Shown piece by piece: positions 9,759 to 18,690 of a DNA stretch of 64,000 bases. The notes below the pieces were generated by a model. The model did not search any database. It was not told the DNA's origin and saw only the letters and a program-made list of their open reading frames with translations. Position 1 is the stretch's first letter, and every line of letters begins with the position of its first letter. A program made the translations under genes and the position numbers. The stretch is from Eudoraea chungangensis (lineage in GTDB: Bacteria > Bacteroidota > Bacteroidia > Flavobacteriales > Flavobacteriaceae): positions 310,001 to 374,000 of the forward strand of contig NZ_JARDUB010000002.1 of the NCBI RefSeq assembly GCF_029360665.1, read 5' to 3'.

Positions 9759-9789
9759 AAAAAAAGTCCAACGATTAAGTTGGACTTTT
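9759..9789 (-). terminator. Rho-independent terminator of the small OM protein gene
   Basis: An 11-bp perfect stem (arms 9762-9772 and 9779-9789, core GTCCAAC/GTTGGAC) with a 6-base loop. On the minus strand it is followed by a run of seven T. It lies 21 bases downstream of the 9810-10274 gene and separates it from the AsmA-like gene. Confidence 0.85.
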
Positions 9790-9809
9790 ACTCATAGATT
9801 GACGTGATT

Positions 9810-10274
9810 TTAATCGACCTTTTTGAAGCCTCCTTCTTTAAAGCGATAGCGGATCATGAATCCCCAATTGCTTGAAATAAAATCAAAATCATTGGTTACC
9901 GCAAAACCGGGTCTCCAGTCTAAGCCTATGGTAATCGGAAACTCAAAGGCATATTCCACTCCAAAATTCCCCGCTACGTTAAAGTCAAAGTCGTTTTCGA
10001 AAAAGAATTCCGGACCAACTCCTGGATAGAATTTAAGTCCTGTTGGGCCATCGGCCAATGCAAACATCCAGTCAAAATAAGTACCTACTCCAAATCTGTC
10101 GAGATAAACAGTAGGATGAAGTCTTGGTTCAATTCCCAATGGGATGGTTCCGTCAATACCGGTGTTGTCTCCAATTCTAACACCTACTTCATAGGTTGCC
10201 GCCTGTGCTTTAAGACTCTCGGCACTTAAAAACAGGCAAATAAATGCAAGGCTGGTAAATAATAGTTTTTTCAT
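9810..10274 (-). CDS. Small outer-membrane beta-barrel-like protein, hypothetical
   Basis: A 154-residue exported protein with a clear signal peptide (MKKLLFTSLAFICLFLSAES..., cleavage after KAQA near residue 25). The mature part is made of short alternating strands rich in aromatic residues and glycine (VGTYFDWMFAL, NFGVEYAFEF, GFMIRYRFKEGG), typical of a small outer-membrane barrel or a lipid-binding periplasmic beta protein. No catalytic motif is seen. It is followed by a strong terminator and is probably a single-gene unit. I do not recognise a named family; the beta-barrel call rests on strand pattern alone. Confidence 0.65.
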   Translation of the reverse strand: MKKLLFTSLAFICLFLSAESLKAQAATYEVGVRIGDNTGIDGTIPLGIEPRLHPTVYLDRFGVGTYFDWMFALADGPTGLKFYPGVGPEFFFENDFDFNVAGNFGVEYAFEFPITIGLDWRPGFAVTNDFDFISSNWGFMIRYRFKEGGFKKVD

Positions 10275-10468
10275 AAGTTAAATGTTTAGTGGTATTACCT
10301 TAGTTAAATCGTTTACTGGAATCTCTTTCAGTAAAAAATAGTAAAACAAAAATAATTAATTCCTTTCAAGAGAAAGAGAATTAAGGTAATTCTTTCTTAT
10401 TGGGCAAGGAATTCTTTGGACTTTGAATTAACACAAACAACTTATCCGAATAAACTGCAAAAAACTGT

Positions 10469-11176
10469 TTATTGTGGTTTAATATAGTTTTGTAGTTCAT
10501 TAATTTTTTCAGGCGTATTGAAATTTCCGCCATAATAACAACTAACGGTGGATGAAGTATCGTCCTTAATACCCCTCGATGAGACACACAGATGTTTCGC
10601 TTCAATGATTACAGCAACATCTTCGGTTTCCAGTGTTTCTTGAAGATCCCTTGCAATTTGGTTTGTTAACCGTTCTTGTACCTGAGGACGTTTCGCATAA
10701 AACTGCACCAACCGATTTAATTTAGACAAGCCAATTACTTTACCGGAAGAGATATAGGCTACATGTGCTTTTCCAATTATCGGCACAAAGTGGTGTTCAC
10801 AATTTGAGTAAAATGTTATATCCTTTTCTACTAACATGTGATTATAGCGATACTTATTCTCGAAGAGGGCAATCTTAGGGCGATTTTCAGGATTAAGGCC
10901 CGAAAATATTTCTTCAATATACATTTTAGCAACTCTTTGAGGAGTTCCCTTTAAAGAATCATCCGTTAGGTCTAATCCCATCACGTCCATAATTTCTCTA
11001 AATAGTATGGCAATATGTTCCTTTTTTTGTTTGTCGGTTAGAGCAAAAGCATCTTTTTTCATTGGGGTTTCTATTCCAGTATAAAGATGATCATCTCCTA
11101 TTTCCTCTGTGTTAAAGCCATTAAGTAGTTTATTAGGTTTTAATAAATTTTCAATTAAGGTGTTTTGGTCTTTCAT
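10469..11176 (-). CDS. folE: GTP cyclohydrolase I
   Basis: A 235-residue enzyme catalysing GTP to 7,8-dihydroneopterin triphosphate, the first step of folate (and possibly queuosine) synthesis. Type IA markers are the zinc ligands in NCEHHFVPI and HLCVSSRG, plus GKVIGLSKLNR and the PQVQERLTNQIA helix. The N-terminal about 45 residues are an extension over the catalytic core, common in Bacteroidota. It is transcribed alone, with 470 bases of non-coding DNA between it and deoC upstream. The fusion gene folK-dNK and folA elsewhere in this window serve the same pathway. Confidence 0.95.
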   Translation of the reverse strand: MKDQNTLIENLLKPNKLLNGFNTEEIGDDHLYTGIETPMKKDAFALTDKQKKEHIAILFREIMDVMGLDLTDDSLKGTPQRVAKMYIEEIFSGLNPENRPKIALFENKYRYNHMLVEKDITFYSNCEHHFVPIIGKAHVAYISSGKVIGLSKLNRLVQFYAKRPQVQERLTNQIARDLQETLETEDVAVIIEAKHLCVSSRGIKDDTSSTVSCYYGGNFNTPEKINELQNYIKPQ

Positions 11177-11646
11177 TCTATAAGTGTTTTTTGTGTATTA
11201 TGCTATAATCTTGAAATTATCTAGAGTAAAACTATTAATATTGTTTAATAAATAATGTTAAAGAATAAACAAAATTTTATTTTATTAAAATTATATTGCG
11301 GATTTAGTATTTAATTTAGGGAGATATTTGCAAGAACTCATGTTTTTAAAATGTTCAAGTAATTAATTTATATAATTAAACAGAATATTATTTTGGTACT
11401 AAGGTGATAATCTGATTCGTAAAAAATTGCAACATCTATTATTGGCGTCTTTTTTTGGAGAGATTTAAATGCTAAGGTGGATATAAGGATTCTCAAACAA
11501 TGACATGAAGAAAGGCAATATGACTTTTATATATCAAGAGAGGTTGTAGCCTGAGAAATGAAGCTCAAACGGCTACAGTGCCGTTTTGCCTTAAATTATT
11601 TTTAAAAATGTCCGGAATATTTACTTTGAAATAGGCATCACTAACA
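11177..11646. other. Gene-free 470-base interval between folE and deoC
   Basis: This A+T-rich stretch holds no convincing reading frame; the longest ATG-started frames are under 20 codons. The half near folE should contain its promoter, but no clear motif is visible. Near deoC there are two overlapping, mutually exclusive hairpins at 11545-11586, listed separately. The rest shows no recognisable RNA gene or repeat. Confidence 0.7.
11545..11586. other. Two overlapping, mutually exclusive hairpins downstream of deoC
   Basis: Hairpin A pairs TGTAGCC (11545-11551) with GGCTACA (11571-11577), with an inner TGAG/CTCA stem. Hairpin B pairs AAACGGC (11567-11573) with GCCGTTT (11580-11586) across a 6-base loop. 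They share bases 11571-11573 and cannot form together. The element lies 60 bases past the deoC stop, so the simplest role is 3'-end formation for deoC, but no T-run follows on the minus strand. Confidence 0.5.
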
Positions 11647-12369
11647 TTAATCTAAATGCGCGAACCTTACCATAGCTTCTTTAAGTATAGTTTGGGTAGC
11701 AGTTGCCCCACTTCTGTGGCATCCAATCTCTTTAACAGCTAATAATTGGTCCAGGGTTCTAATTCCTCCAGCGGCTTTTAGTTTTACATCTGGGCCAATG
11801 CTTTTTTTCATTAGCTTCAATACCGGGAGGGTAGCGCCTTGGTAATTGTAGTCCCCATTGGCCTTTTTAACAAAACCAAAACCAGATGAAGTTTTTACAT
11901 AGTCTGCTCTGGCTTCTGTACATATTTCACAAAGTCTTATAATATCGCTATCCCGGGTAACAAAATCAGATTCAAAAATTACTTTAATAATGGCTCCATG
12001 CTTATGAGCGCAATCGGTCACGTCCTTTATCTCTTTATAAACATAATCCCAGTCGCCCTGCAAGGCTTTTCCAATATTTATGACCATATCAACTTCCACA
12101 GCACCATCTCTACAGGCTATTTCTGTTTCAAAAACCTTTACTTCTATGGCTGAATTCCCGGAAGGAAAGCCAATTACACAACCTACTAACACATCAGAGT
12201 TTTTGAGTAAGCTTGCGGTTAAAGGAACAGCGTATGGCTTAACACAAACAGAAGCCACCTGGTACTCAACAGCTAATTCACATTCCCTTTTTAGATCTGC
12301 ATCCGTTAAGGTAGGATGTAATATGGAATGATCAATCATTTTGGCCAGTTCTTTAACTTTACTATGCAT
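11647..12369 (-). CDS. deoC: Deoxyribose-phosphate aldolase
   Basis: A 240-residue TIM-barrel class I aldolase that splits 2-deoxyribose 5-phosphate into glyceraldehyde 3-phosphate and acetaldehyde. Visible signatures are MIDHSILHPTLT at the N-terminus, the Schiff-base lysine in DYVKTSSGFG, and KAAGGIRTLDQ near the C-terminus. Its length is standard for DeoC. No other deo gene is adjacent; the nearest functional relatives in the window are the deoxyribonucleotidase at 7.3 kb and the dNK domain at 38 kb. It is probably a single-gene transcript. Confidence 0.95.
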   Translation of the reverse strand: MHSKVKELAKMIDHSILHPTLTDADLKRECELAVEYQVASVCVKPYAVPLTASLLKNSDVLVGCVIGFPSGNSAIEVKVFETEIACRDGAVEVDMVINIGKALQGDWDYVYKEIKDVTDCAHKHGAIIKVIFESDFVTRDSDIIRLCEICTEARADYVKTSSGFGFVKKANGDYNYQGATLPVLKLMKKSIGPDVKLKAAGGIRTLDQLLAVKEIGCHRSGATATQTILKEAMVRFAHLD

Positions 12370-12613
12370 ATGGTTTTATTTCTATTTTTTTTCAAGATAC
12401 TATTAGATACACTAACTTGTATGTATAAGTTAAAAATAATAGATTTGATAGAAATGATACCTGTTAAGCGTTGACCTTATGAAGACCCAAACGTATAAAT
12501 GTGTCATTTTACATTCTCTAAGAAGTGTGAAAGAGATTTGTAAAGTTATTAGATCAAGTCAGATTAGTTTAAAACAGTAATTCCTCCCTTGGGAGGTCAT
12601 AAAAGTCTATAGA

Positions 12614-13867
12614 ATGCGCACAATTGTTTTTTTTGTTTTACTCCTTAGTCTATTTAGCTGTAATTCGAAGAAAGAAATAAGAAAGAATTTTTATAAGGTA
12701 GGTGTTTCTCAAATTTCAATAAATCCAGAGATTGGTTCTTTTATAGCCGGGGACAGACAAAACCGCAAATTTACGGGGATTCATGATTCTCTGTTTGTAA
12801 AGGCCATTGTAGTATCCGATTCTATTAGCAGTATCGCTCTTATAACTTTTGATTGTATTGGAATGCTTTACCCTGTATTGGAAGATATTCGCGATGTTGT
12901 ATCCAAAAAAATTCCCTCTTCAGAATTCGACGTATCCCGAATAGTTATGACTTCAACTCACACACATTCAGGACCAGATGTAGTTGGTATTTGGGGTCCC
13001 GATCAATTGACCACAGGTGTGGACAGTCTTTATATGGCCAAAGTGGTCTCTGCTTCTGCAGATGCTATAATGGAAGCATGGACTAATCAAACTAAGGCAA
13101 AAGGATATTACGCTGAAAGCGTGTTTGGAGAAGATTGGGTATATAATATTTCCGATTCGTTAAATCTAGATCGTTCTTTAAAAGTTATACAGTTTAAGGA
13201 CGAAAAGAATAATTCATTGGCAACTCTAACAAATTTTGCCTGTCATCCCACTTTTATGGATGGCACTAATAGTGAAGTGTCGGCAGATTATGTGGCCGGC
13301 TTATACACTACTTTAGATACTAATATAGGAGGGGTAAATTTTTTTCTTCAAGGTGCTATAGGGGGTTGGGTACAACCGGAATATGAGACAAAGACATTTG
13401 AAAATGCCCTTTATAGGGGTTCTGAGTTGGGGAATGACGTTTTAAAGATGTTGAATGCCCCAAAGACTTTAAATAGTACTGGCTTAAATTTTAGTAGCAA
13501 AAAGATCAGACTTCCGGTAAGCAATGAAGGATTTCAGCAGCTAACCTCATTAGGGGTAATTAAGCGCGACATGAAGGCTGGGGTGCTTACTGAAATAGCC
13601 CTATTTGGTATAGGGGAAGCACTATTTGTAACTCACCCAGGGGAAACTACTCCAACCCATTCTTTGGATTCAAAGAAATTGATGAAGACCGAGGGTCCCA
13701 AATTTATTTTAGGCTTGGGGATGGATGCATTGGGATATATTCTTACGCCGGAATTTTTTGAAAAAGAACCCAGAGTAAAACACAGTAATTATTTAAAGAG
13801 TATGTCCATAGACCCTCAGGCTGGACCACTTATTCTGCAGACTATAGAAGAGCTTAGTCAGAACTAA
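12614..13867 (+). CDS. Neutral ceramidase-like lipoprotein, altered catalytic motif
   Basis: A 417-residue exported lipoprotein (lipobox LFSC, Cys16) related to the N-terminal domain of neutral/alkaline non-lysosomal ceramidase. Zinc-binding features are kept: STHTHSGPD (His116, His118) and NFACHPT (His211). The serine nucleophile motif GDVSPN of real ceramidases is replaced by QGAIGGWVQP (246-255), and the C-terminal immunoglobulin-like domain is missing. It may be a metal-dependent hydrolase acting on another amide or ester, or be inactive. It precedes a serine hydrolase by 89 bases on the same strand. The fold is confident; the substrate is not known. Confidence 0.7.
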   Translation: MRTIVFFVLLLSLFSCNSKKEIRKNFYKVGVSQISINPEIGSFIAGDRQNRKFTGIHDSLFVKAIVVSDSISSIALITFDCIGMLYPVLEDIRDVVSKKIPSSEFDVSRIVMTSTHTHSGPDVVGIWGPDQLTTGVDSLYMAKVVSASADAIMEAWTNQTKAKGYYAESVFGEDWVYNISDSLNLDRSLKVIQFKDEKNNSLATLTNFACHPTFMDGTNSEVSADYVAGLYTTLDTNIGGVNFFLQGAIGGWVQPEYETKTFENALYRGSELGNDVLKMLNAPKTLNSTGLNFSSKKIRLPVSNEGFQQLTSLGVIKRDMKAGVLTEIALFGIGEALFVTHPGETTPTHSLDSKKLMKTEGPKFILGLGMDALGYILTPEFFEKEPRVKHSNYLKSMSIDPQAGPLILQTIEELSQN

Positions 13868-13956
13868 AACTAAATTTTCTTCTTTAGATTTAACGTATAT
13901 TTAATGTCGTATTTAATTTGTACGGTTTCCTAAATTAATATTCTTAAGTATTTCAA

Positions 13957-15507
13957 ATGCATAAAGCTACTCTAAGGTCTCTTCCATTGCTTTTACTTTT
14001 AACCACATGGGTTTTTATTGAACTGAAGGCACAAAACAATCCCAGAGTAGACTGGGAAGAGTTTGATTCTTACTTTCAAAAGATGGTAAAGGATTGGGAT
14101 GTTCCCAGTGCTGCAATAGGTATTGTGAAGGATGGGGAATTAGTGTTTACGGGTAACTACGGATATTCAGATATAGAAGAACAAACTAGACCTGATAAGA
14201 ATACCTTATATGCCATTGCCTCAAATTCAAAAGCCTTTACCTCTGCTTTGATAGCAATGCTGGTACAGGAGGGGAAACTAGATTGGAATGATCCGGTTAA
14301 AAAATACCTCCCGTATTTTGCTTTATATGATCCATGGGTCAGTGACCATACAACAATAAGAGATATTCTAAGTCACAGAGTGGGTTTAGGGACTTTTAGC
14401 GGGGATAATATTTGGTATAAAACAACCTTTAGTTCAGAAGAAATAATAAAGCGGGTGAAGTATGTTCCCAAAGCTTACGATTTCAGAGCAGGTTATGGAT
14501 ATTCTAATTTGATGTATATCACTGCCGGGGAACTAATTAAAGTAGTAACTGGTAAAACTTGGAGCGAAAATGTTCAGGAAAGAATACTAAATCCCCTAGG
14601 GATGCACAGAACAATTTCTTCGGTCAAAGATTTAGATGCCAAAGCTAATTATGCTAAACCCTACGCCCGAAAAGAAGGGGTAAATTATGAAATACCCTGG
14701 GTTAATTGGGATCAGGTAGCGGCAACAGGCGGACTCATAAGTAGTGTGGAAGATATGTCTAAATGGATGATTTTTAACTTGAATAATGGGGTAATAGGAA
14801 AGGATACGCTTCTAAGCTCTAAAAGTCGAAATATGGTATGGACACCACACAACAATAGAAATGTAGACCTTACCAAGACTAATGATTTTAACCGTCATTT
14901 TAATGCCTATGGTTTGGGATGGGGTTTAAGTGATTATCACGGGAGACTTAAAGTTGGGCATACTGGAGGTTATGATGGGATGATTACAGCGGTAACCTTA
15001 ATACCAGACGAAAAAATTGGGATTGTAGTACTTACCAACGGGGTTAAAAGTCCCATTATGGCGGCTACCTACTATGCCTTAGACAAAATGTTGGGTGTTG
15101 CTTCGAAAGACTGGTCTGCCGAACATTTAAAAAGTACCAATAATTACAGAGAAAAGGATACTAGAATTAAGGATAGAATTGCGCAAAGGGAGCCGAATAC
15201 AAAGCCAAATACCCCTCTGCAGAAGTTACTGGGTAATTATGAATCTAAACTCCTTGGAACTATATCTATTGAAAAGGAGGGGGACAAAATTCTATTGAAT
15301 TTTGATAGGGCACCATTACTTAGAGCAGAATTATCCCATTGGCATTACGATGTATGGCGGATAAATTGGTTAGAGCCGCAGGCGTGGTTTAGTTTTGGTA
15401 CAATAAAGATTAATACCAATAATAATCTAGAAGTTTTAGGTTTTGATTTTGACGTACCAAATAATGACTTCTTTTTTAAAGAACTAAAACCAACTAAAAA
15501 AATATAG
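13957..15507 (+). CDS. Exported serine hydrolase, class C beta-lactamase fold
   Basis: A 516-residue protein with a signal peptide (cleavage near ELKAQ, residue 26). It has the three active-site motifs of the beta-lactamase/transpeptidase superfamily: SNSK (Ser89, Lys92), YSN (182-184) and HTG (335-337). Residues about 410-510 form a DUF3471-like beta domain found in many such esterase/peptidase proteins. These are usually esterases, D-amino-acid peptidases or peptidoglycan-modifying enzymes rather than resistance enzymes. It ends 8 bases from the convergent arylsulfotransferase-like gene. Fold and active site are certain; the substrate is open. Confidence 0.85.
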   Translation: MHKATLRSLPLLLLLTTWVFIELKAQNNPRVDWEEFDSYFQKMVKDWDVPSAAIGIVKDGELVFTGNYGYSDIEEQTRPDKNTLYAIASNSKAFTSALIAMLVQEGKLDWNDPVKKYLPYFALYDPWVSDHTTIRDILSHRVGLGTFSGDNIWYKTTFSSEEIIKRVKYVPKAYDFRAGYGYSNLMYITAGELIKVVTGKTWSENVQERILNPLGMHRTISSVKDLDAKANYAKPYARKEGVNYEIPWVNWDQVAATGGLISSVEDMSKWMIFNLNNGVIGKDTLLSSKSRNMVWTPHNNRNVDLTKTNDFNRHFNAYGLGWGLSDYHGRLKVGHTGGYDGMITAVTLIPDEKIGIVVLTNGVKSPIMAATYYALDKMLGVASKDWSAEHLKSTNNYREKDTRIKDRIAQREPNTKPNTPLQKLLGNYESKLLGTISIEKEGDKILLNFDRAPLLRAELSHWHYDVWRINWLEPQAWFSFGTIKINTNNNLEVLGFDFDVPNNDFFFKELKPTKKI

Positions 15508-15515
15508 TGCTCTAA

Positions 15516-17183
15516 TTAGGGTCTATCTAGATGGGGATACAAGTTTTTTAATCTTTCCGCCCTGTAAATTGAGAGCCCAACTTCAGGATCTTCTAGGGTT
15601 AATTCCCAAAGTTTTCTGCTGTTTTCTTCTTTTGTAACTTCTAGTATTCGCGCCCAGTTTCTTCCACCAAAAGTGACTAAGTCTTCACCATTTTCTCCCT
15701 TAATTCTACCTCCATCAGTAATAAGAACATTACCAGTTTCAGGCAGATAGTCTGCATCGGATATAAAGGGTGAAACAAATTGCTCGTACTGAGGGCCATA
15801 ACTCCACAACTCCTCTACTGTGCCTTCTGCTTCATTTACTTTGTATTCTACTGCCCTGCTAAACCTTTCTTCTTTGGGCATCGCTTTGTTGGGAGGTAAA
15901 CTGCGGGAGCCACCATTGTCGAAAAGTAAGAGGGTTCCCTCAGGTGTAATTTCTAAACCATGTTGATGGTAGGGATAGATAAACGTGCCTAGGGGTTTTA
16001 AGAGTTTGTTAGACCAGGGCTTTTTCCAGCCTGTTGGATCACCCAGAATCCATTGGAGTTGTCCGGTCTCCATGTCAACCTTATAAATAGCGCATTGGTA
16101 ATTAGAGGATACATAAGCGGCGTCGTCTTTTTTGGAATAAAAAATTGCATTGGAATGAGTAACATCGAAAGGGACAGAATCGTACTTATCCTCGTAAACA
16201 TCATTGTAAAATCCTCTCGTTAAGGATCCGTCTCCTAACCTTCTAATGTCTAGAATATCCGATACAGACCATTTATGTATGGTTTTACCTTCCCTGTCAA
16301 ACTCAATAATTACATCAGAAGCTACATCTGCTTCGCCAACTTTTTTAGAAGGGGGATAGGCCAATGGGAAGTCAGTATAAGATTTAATCTCCAGGCCTAA
16401 ACCAAGAAAGTTACCAGAGTCTAATTCTCTGACTTCATGATGAAATACGTCAGTATCAACCGGGATGCTTTCCGGGGCTATATCTCCAAGTGTTGCGCCT
16501 TCAGAATGCCACTGTTTTAATATATTACCAAGCATATCCATTTCAAAGACACGCCCGTCTATTTTACCTCCAAAATAAAGATTTCCGTTATGTAGCCTCC
16601 TCACCTCATCAATGAAATAATCTGTTTTAAGGTACCAAACTACTTCTCCCTTTTTATTTACCGCAATCGCATAGCCCCAATCGGGATCATCTTCAAACTT
16701 GTCTAACCATTTAAACACGGTAAACATGGTTATTCCAGGTTCAACAGTATCGTTAGTACCTTGGGTAAGACTTAGCTTTGGAAAATCTGGGGGAAGAGGG
16801 GGAGTCTTAATTTCCTGAACTGGTAATATGGTTTCCTTACCTTTTTCATCTACAAGTGTAGCCGTTACTTTGTGTATTTTATTTGGTGTTAAGCCTAATA
16901 CCGGATAGAGGTGATTTTTGGAATATGATTCTGCTGGTAAAATCGTTTTTACCTCTCCATCACTACTGACAGATAATTTAATTTTAACCGGCTTGTTTGC
17001 TGCAATACTATAGATGCCGGCAAGGGGAGCATTGCTGTTGGGATTTAATTCTAGGGCATAGCTTATGGCCTGAGGCGGCTTTTCACAGCTTCCTAAAAAG
17101 GTCAAAAGGGTTACAAATGCCAAAAGAAATGTGGCGGACTTATTAAAAATTTGGATGCCCTTGCTAGAGCTAAGTGTTTTCAT
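15516..17183 (-). CDS. Arylsulfotransferase (ASST)-family lipoprotein
   Basis: A 555-residue lipoprotein (lipobox FLGSC, Cys33) with an N-terminal beta-sandwich-like region (about 35-125) and a C-terminal propeller. Histidine-rich motifs HHEVRELDSGNFLGLG, THSNAIFYS and YPYHQHGLEI, and the repeated GNLYFGG/GNVLITDGG blade pattern, match PF05935/PF14269 arylsulfotransferases. Characterised members move sulfate between phenolic esters in the periplasm. It sits 64 bases downstream of the planctomycete-type operon on the same strand and could be its last gene. An arylsulfatase lies 6 kb away. Family call good; activity inferred. Confidence 0.75.
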   Translation of the reverse strand: MKTLSSSKGIQIFNKSATFLLAFVTLLTFLGSCEKPPQAISYALELNPNSNAPLAGIYSIAANKPVKIKLSVSSDGEVKTILPAESYSKNHLYPVLGLTPNKIHKVTATLVDEKGKETILPVQEIKTPPLPPDFPKLSLTQGTNDTVEPGITMFTVFKWLDKFEDDPDWGYAIAVNKKGEVVWYLKTDYFIDEVRRLHNGNLYFGGKIDGRVFEMDMLGNILKQWHSEGATLGDIAPESIPVDTDVFHHEVRELDSGNFLGLGLEIKSYTDFPLAYPPSKKVGEADVASDVIIEFDREGKTIHKWSVSDILDIRRLGDGSLTRGFYNDVYEDKYDSVPFDVTHSNAIFYSKKDDAAYVSSNYQCAIYKVDMETGQLQWILGDPTGWKKPWSNKLLKPLGTFIYPYHQHGLEITPEGTLLLFDNGGSRSLPPNKAMPKEERFSRAVEYKVNEAEGTVEELWSYGPQYEQFVSPFISDADYLPETGNVLITDGGRIKGENGEDLVTFGGRNWARILEVTKEENSRKLWELTLEDPEVGLSIYRAERLKNLYPHLDRP

Positions 17184-17247
17184 TATTAGAAGGCTTGTTT
17201 ACAGAAAGATACGATATTCAATGGAAAAGAAAGCTAATTGATCAACA

Positions 17248-18687
17248 CTATTCTTTGTTAGATAAATCAAGGGTGTCTGTGGTGCTAAAAAAGGTAATAT
17301 AAGGTTCCTCTATTCCCTGATCAATACGGAGGCTGGAACTTTTTTTGCTTAAATTTTCTAAACCCTTTGCGCTTATTTCTGTATTCCATAAATAAAGCTG
17401 CTTCAAATTTTTGAATTTTTCAAAAAGGGTTAGACTCTTGTCTCCAAGCTTTGTATTATAAACCTTTAGTAGCCTTAATTCTCCGAGAACAGTTAAGGTG
17501 TCTAATTGATTATCGGTTAATGGGGTTCCGTCTAGTTCTAGCCTCTCAATGTTTTTGCCTTGTGCCACCATTCCGATCTCGGCTTCTCCAAGGGGTAAGC
17601 CGCTCAGATCTAATTCTATAATATTTTCAATTATTGGATGCAGCTTTAGTATTTGATTCGCCTTGTAATGAGGAGGTAGGTAGGCATTAACTACCAAAGC
17701 GTTAGACAGGTTAGAAATTCTGTTGATAGTTAGATAGTCTGTATTTAATCGACTTATAGTAGTATCCGCTACCACATTCAGATCAACCCATTTAGCAACC
17801 GCTGCTGGTGTCATAAGCTCGTGAATTAATAGAGCCAGCGGTTCTGTCTCCTTTAAATCGTAAAAACGTAGGGTATCAGAGGCTCCTAAGGCAACCCATT
17901 CCTCCAAAATATCTATTTCTAGACTACTTGGAGTTTTCTTGCCTTCCGGTGGCATATGTTCTTCGTCTTCTTTTGGAAGTTTTAGTCTCCTGATCATTTC
18001 ACTTTCTTGGTTGTTAAAGGGGATTATTGCCGGACCTCCATCGCCACCTGCTTCTAGTTCTTTTAGACTGGTCATCAGAAGTCCCCCCTTCTTCTTATTT
18101 GAGTTATGACAGGATATGCAGTGCTGGTTTAATATTCTACGAACAATGTCTTGGTAAACCAGGGGGTTTTCAGGAATGTTTTCATAACCCTCCTTTTTTG
18201 GTAGAGCTAGAAAATCTTCCCCATGAGTAACCATGCCACCATAATGTCCTGTTCCCAATACCAGAAGAATTATGAGGAGAGGAATAGAATTAGCTAGAAA
18301 TTTCTTTGCCCTTACTTCTGCCTTAAATGTATGCCAAATGACACTTAATAGAGCCAGTATAGTCCCTAACCACTGATGTCTGCTCAGTAAATCGCCTTTG
18401 TCTGAGGCACTTGTTGCCAGAAAAAATCCAGAGATAGCGGTTACTAAAGTTAGAAAAATCGTGACTTTAAATAGGATTGGGGGGATTTCTTTTTTAAGCA
18501 AGTTCAGCACTGCCAGGCCTAAAAGCAGAACAATCGGGAAATGTAAAACCAAAGGATGCCATTTGCCAACCCAGCTTAATAAAAGGGGCAGCTGTATATA
18601 ATCTTCAAAAACAAAGCAAAATATCAGAAATACTGAAAGGCCTAAAACCCAGTAATTGAACCATGAAGAATAAGAATCCTTTGGCAT
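17248..18687 (-). CDS. DUF2231 / cytochrome c / leucine-rich repeat membrane protein
   Basis: A 479-residue protein with four to five N-terminal transmembrane helices carrying the DUF2231 pattern WHPLVLHFPIVLL (about 43-55). A planctomycete-type cytochrome c segment with one haem motif CISCH (190-194) and the HMPPEGKKTP stretch follows, then a C-terminal leucine-rich-repeat region (about 350-460: ELDLSGLPL, RLELDGTPL, KQLYLWNTEI). It is the third gene of an operon, 3 bases after the DUF1501 gene. It probably anchors an electron-transfer or adhesive function to the inner membrane. Domains are visible; the role is unknown. Confidence 0.8.
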   Translation of the reverse strand: MPKDSYSSWFNYWVLGLSVFLIFCFVFEDYIQLPLLLSWVGKWHPLVLHFPIVLLLGLAVLNLLKKEIPPILFKVTIFLTLVTAISGFFLATSASDKGDLLSRHQWLGTILALLSVIWHTFKAEVRAKKFLANSIPLLIILLVLGTGHYGGMVTHGEDFLALPKKEGYENIPENPLVYQDIVRRILNQHCISCHNSNKKKGGLLMTSLKELEAGGDGGPAIIPFNNQESEMIRRLKLPKEDEEHMPPEGKKTPSSLEIDILEEWVALGASDTLRFYDLKETEPLALLIHELMTPAAVAKWVDLNVVADTTISRLNTDYLTINRISNLSNALVVNAYLPPHYKANQILKLHPIIENIIELDLSGLPLGEAEIGMVAQGKNIERLELDGTPLTDNQLDTLTVLGELRLLKVYNTKLGDKSLTLFEKFKNLKQLYLWNTEISAKGLENLSKKSSSLRIDQGIEEPYITFFSTTDTLDLSNKE

Positions 18688-18690
18688 ATA

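Noticed and set aside
12479-12580. 33-codon frame upstream of the ceramidase-like gene
   Set aside because: Too short, no start context, no recognisable peptide features; likely chance.
13957-15507. Beta-lactamase fold taken as antibiotic resistance
   Set aside because: The protein has a C-terminal DUF3471-like domain and HTG instead of KTG, and resembles esterase/peptidase relatives.
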